In this document: positions 63,542 to 64,000 of the stretch, piece by piece
Layout: each line of letters starts with the position of its first letter
How positions within the stretch are numbered: position 1 is the first letter of the stretch
Assembly: GCA_913061435.1 (NCBI GenBank)
Contig: CAJXUK010000005.1
Location: 1 to 64,000 of the forward strand
From: an uncultured Thalassolituus sp.
GTDB taxonomy: Bacteria > Pseudomonadota > Gammaproteobacteria > Pseudomonadales > Oceanobacteraceae
DNA length: 64,000 nt
Direction of reading: 5' to 3'
The notes under the pieces: generated by a model
Seen by the model: the letters and a program-made list of their open reading frames with translations, nothing else
Databases searched by the model: none
Told to the model about the DNA's origin: nothing
Made by a program: the position numbers and the translations under genes

Positions 63542-64000
63542 ATAATAAAAAAGCCCAGACTGGGTTTACCCTAATTGAAATTATGATCACCTTGGTTCTG
63601 TCGTTGCTGATTACTTACGGCATTGCTCAGGTGCTTATTAGCTCAAACCAAAACTCATCAAGCTCTGACGGTGTTTCACAAGCCCAAGAAACTGCTCGAT
63701 TTGTTATGTCATTTGTTGGTGAACAAATTAGAGATACTGGTATTAACTCTATTAGCGACCAAGATATTACCTCCAGATCAGCCATGGGGTGTGATATTAC
63801 AAGTCTTAATAATAATAATGCCTGCTCTTTCAATAATGATGCCGGTGCAACCCAGGCAAACATAACTGTCGCACCAGGTGTACTTAGTGGAGATCGACTA
63901 GCACTATCGTGGATTCCGCCAGCTGTAGACCTTACCTACCCAGTATTTAATCCTGGAGATCCAACTCCTCCTACATTTCCTAACGTTAGAACAGACTGTA
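63538..64000 (+). CDS. pilW: Type IV pilus minor pilin PilW (3' end outside window)
   Basis: This is a 154-residue partial frame running off the window, starting at ATG 63538, which overlaps the pilV TGA (ATGA). The leader K-A-Q-T-G then F-T-L-I-E-I-M-I-T-L-V-L-S-L and the following S-S-N-Q-N-S, A-Q-E-T-A-R-F-x-M-S-F-V-G-E-Q-I-R-x-x-G are diagnostic of PilW. It should be followed by pilX and pilY1 outside the window. Confidence 0.9.
   Translation, partial: MNNKKAQTGFTLIEIMITLVLSLLITYGIAQVLISSNQNSSSSDGVSQAQETARFVMSFVGEQIRDTGINSISDQDITSRSAMGCDITSLNNNNACSFNNDAGATQANITVAPGVLSGDRLALSWIPPAVDLTYPVFNPGDPTPPTFPNVRTDC

Overview
The window looks like a chromosomal segment of a free-living, probably marine, gammaproteobacterium of moderate-to-low GC, close to the Oceanospirillales/Pseudomonas side of the class. 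This rests on gene content and order: divergent amgK-murU and lptD-surA-pdxA-rsmA-apaG-apaH-glpE, aroQ-prmA-DUF3426-dusB-fis-purH-purD, coq7, ilvIH, pgeF-rluD/bamD, pilSR followed by minor pilins, lapGD and a sodium-motor-type flgP-flgT pair. Nearly everything is housekeeping or envelope/motility biology. I saw no rRNA or tRNA gene, insertion sequence, prophage or CRISPR array. One gene is cut at each edge: an RND/MMPL exporter on the left and pilW on the right.

Layout. 1-10.5 kb: exporter end, DUF1456 protein, ceramidase-like lipoprotein, GIY-YIG protein, TrhA/hemolysin III, DbpA helicase, a palindrome-rich intergenic element, YaiL-type protein, parvulin PpiC, upp-uraA uracil salvage and an acyl-CoA thioesterase. 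10.5-21 kb: djlA-murU-amgK on the minus strand, then the plus-strand lptD-to-glpE cluster (LPS export, porin chaperone, PLP synthesis, 16S rRNA methylation, Ap4A hydrolysis). 21-26 kb: flgP-flgT behind a good sigma-28 promoter, then a TraF-like barrel protein and an unknown lipoprotein. 26-34.5 kb: cca, topB, a 607-bp gap with five DnaA-box-like sites and an IHF-core match, the nucleoid protein YejK/NdpA, a SelD-N-terminus-like flavoprotein, Mn-dependent pyrophosphatase, two small orphan genes and a PCuAC copper chaperone. 34.9-39.6 kb: a c-di-GMP block with the LapD-like receptor, LapG protease and a divergent response-regulator diguanylate cyclase. 39.6-50.4 kb: aroQ, prmA, DUF3426, dusB-fis, purH, purD, a RetS-like hybrid kinase with a damaged ATPase domain, and coq7. 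50.4-64 kb: a 76-bp tandem repeat array, ilvIH, DUF4124 protein, pgeF, rluD, bamD, nadE, pilS-pilR and fimT-fimT-pilV-pilW.

How the genes work together. Envelope assembly is represented by LptD, SurA, BamD, AmgK/MurU recycling, PgeF editing, DjlA and TrhA. Surface behaviour is represented by the flagellar basal-body proteins, the LapD/LapG adhesin-release switch with a nearby diguanylate cyclase, and the PilSR-controlled type IV pilus. Information processing is represented by DbpA, RsmA, DusB, RluD, PrmA, Cca, Fis, YejK and TopB. The most unusual non-coding structure is the DnaA-box/IHF region between topB and yejK. Other points of interest are the ceramidase-like protein lacking the expected nucleophile, the degenerate hybrid kinase, the 76-bp repeat array, the palindromic element after dbpA, and the accBC-less aroQ-prmA junction.
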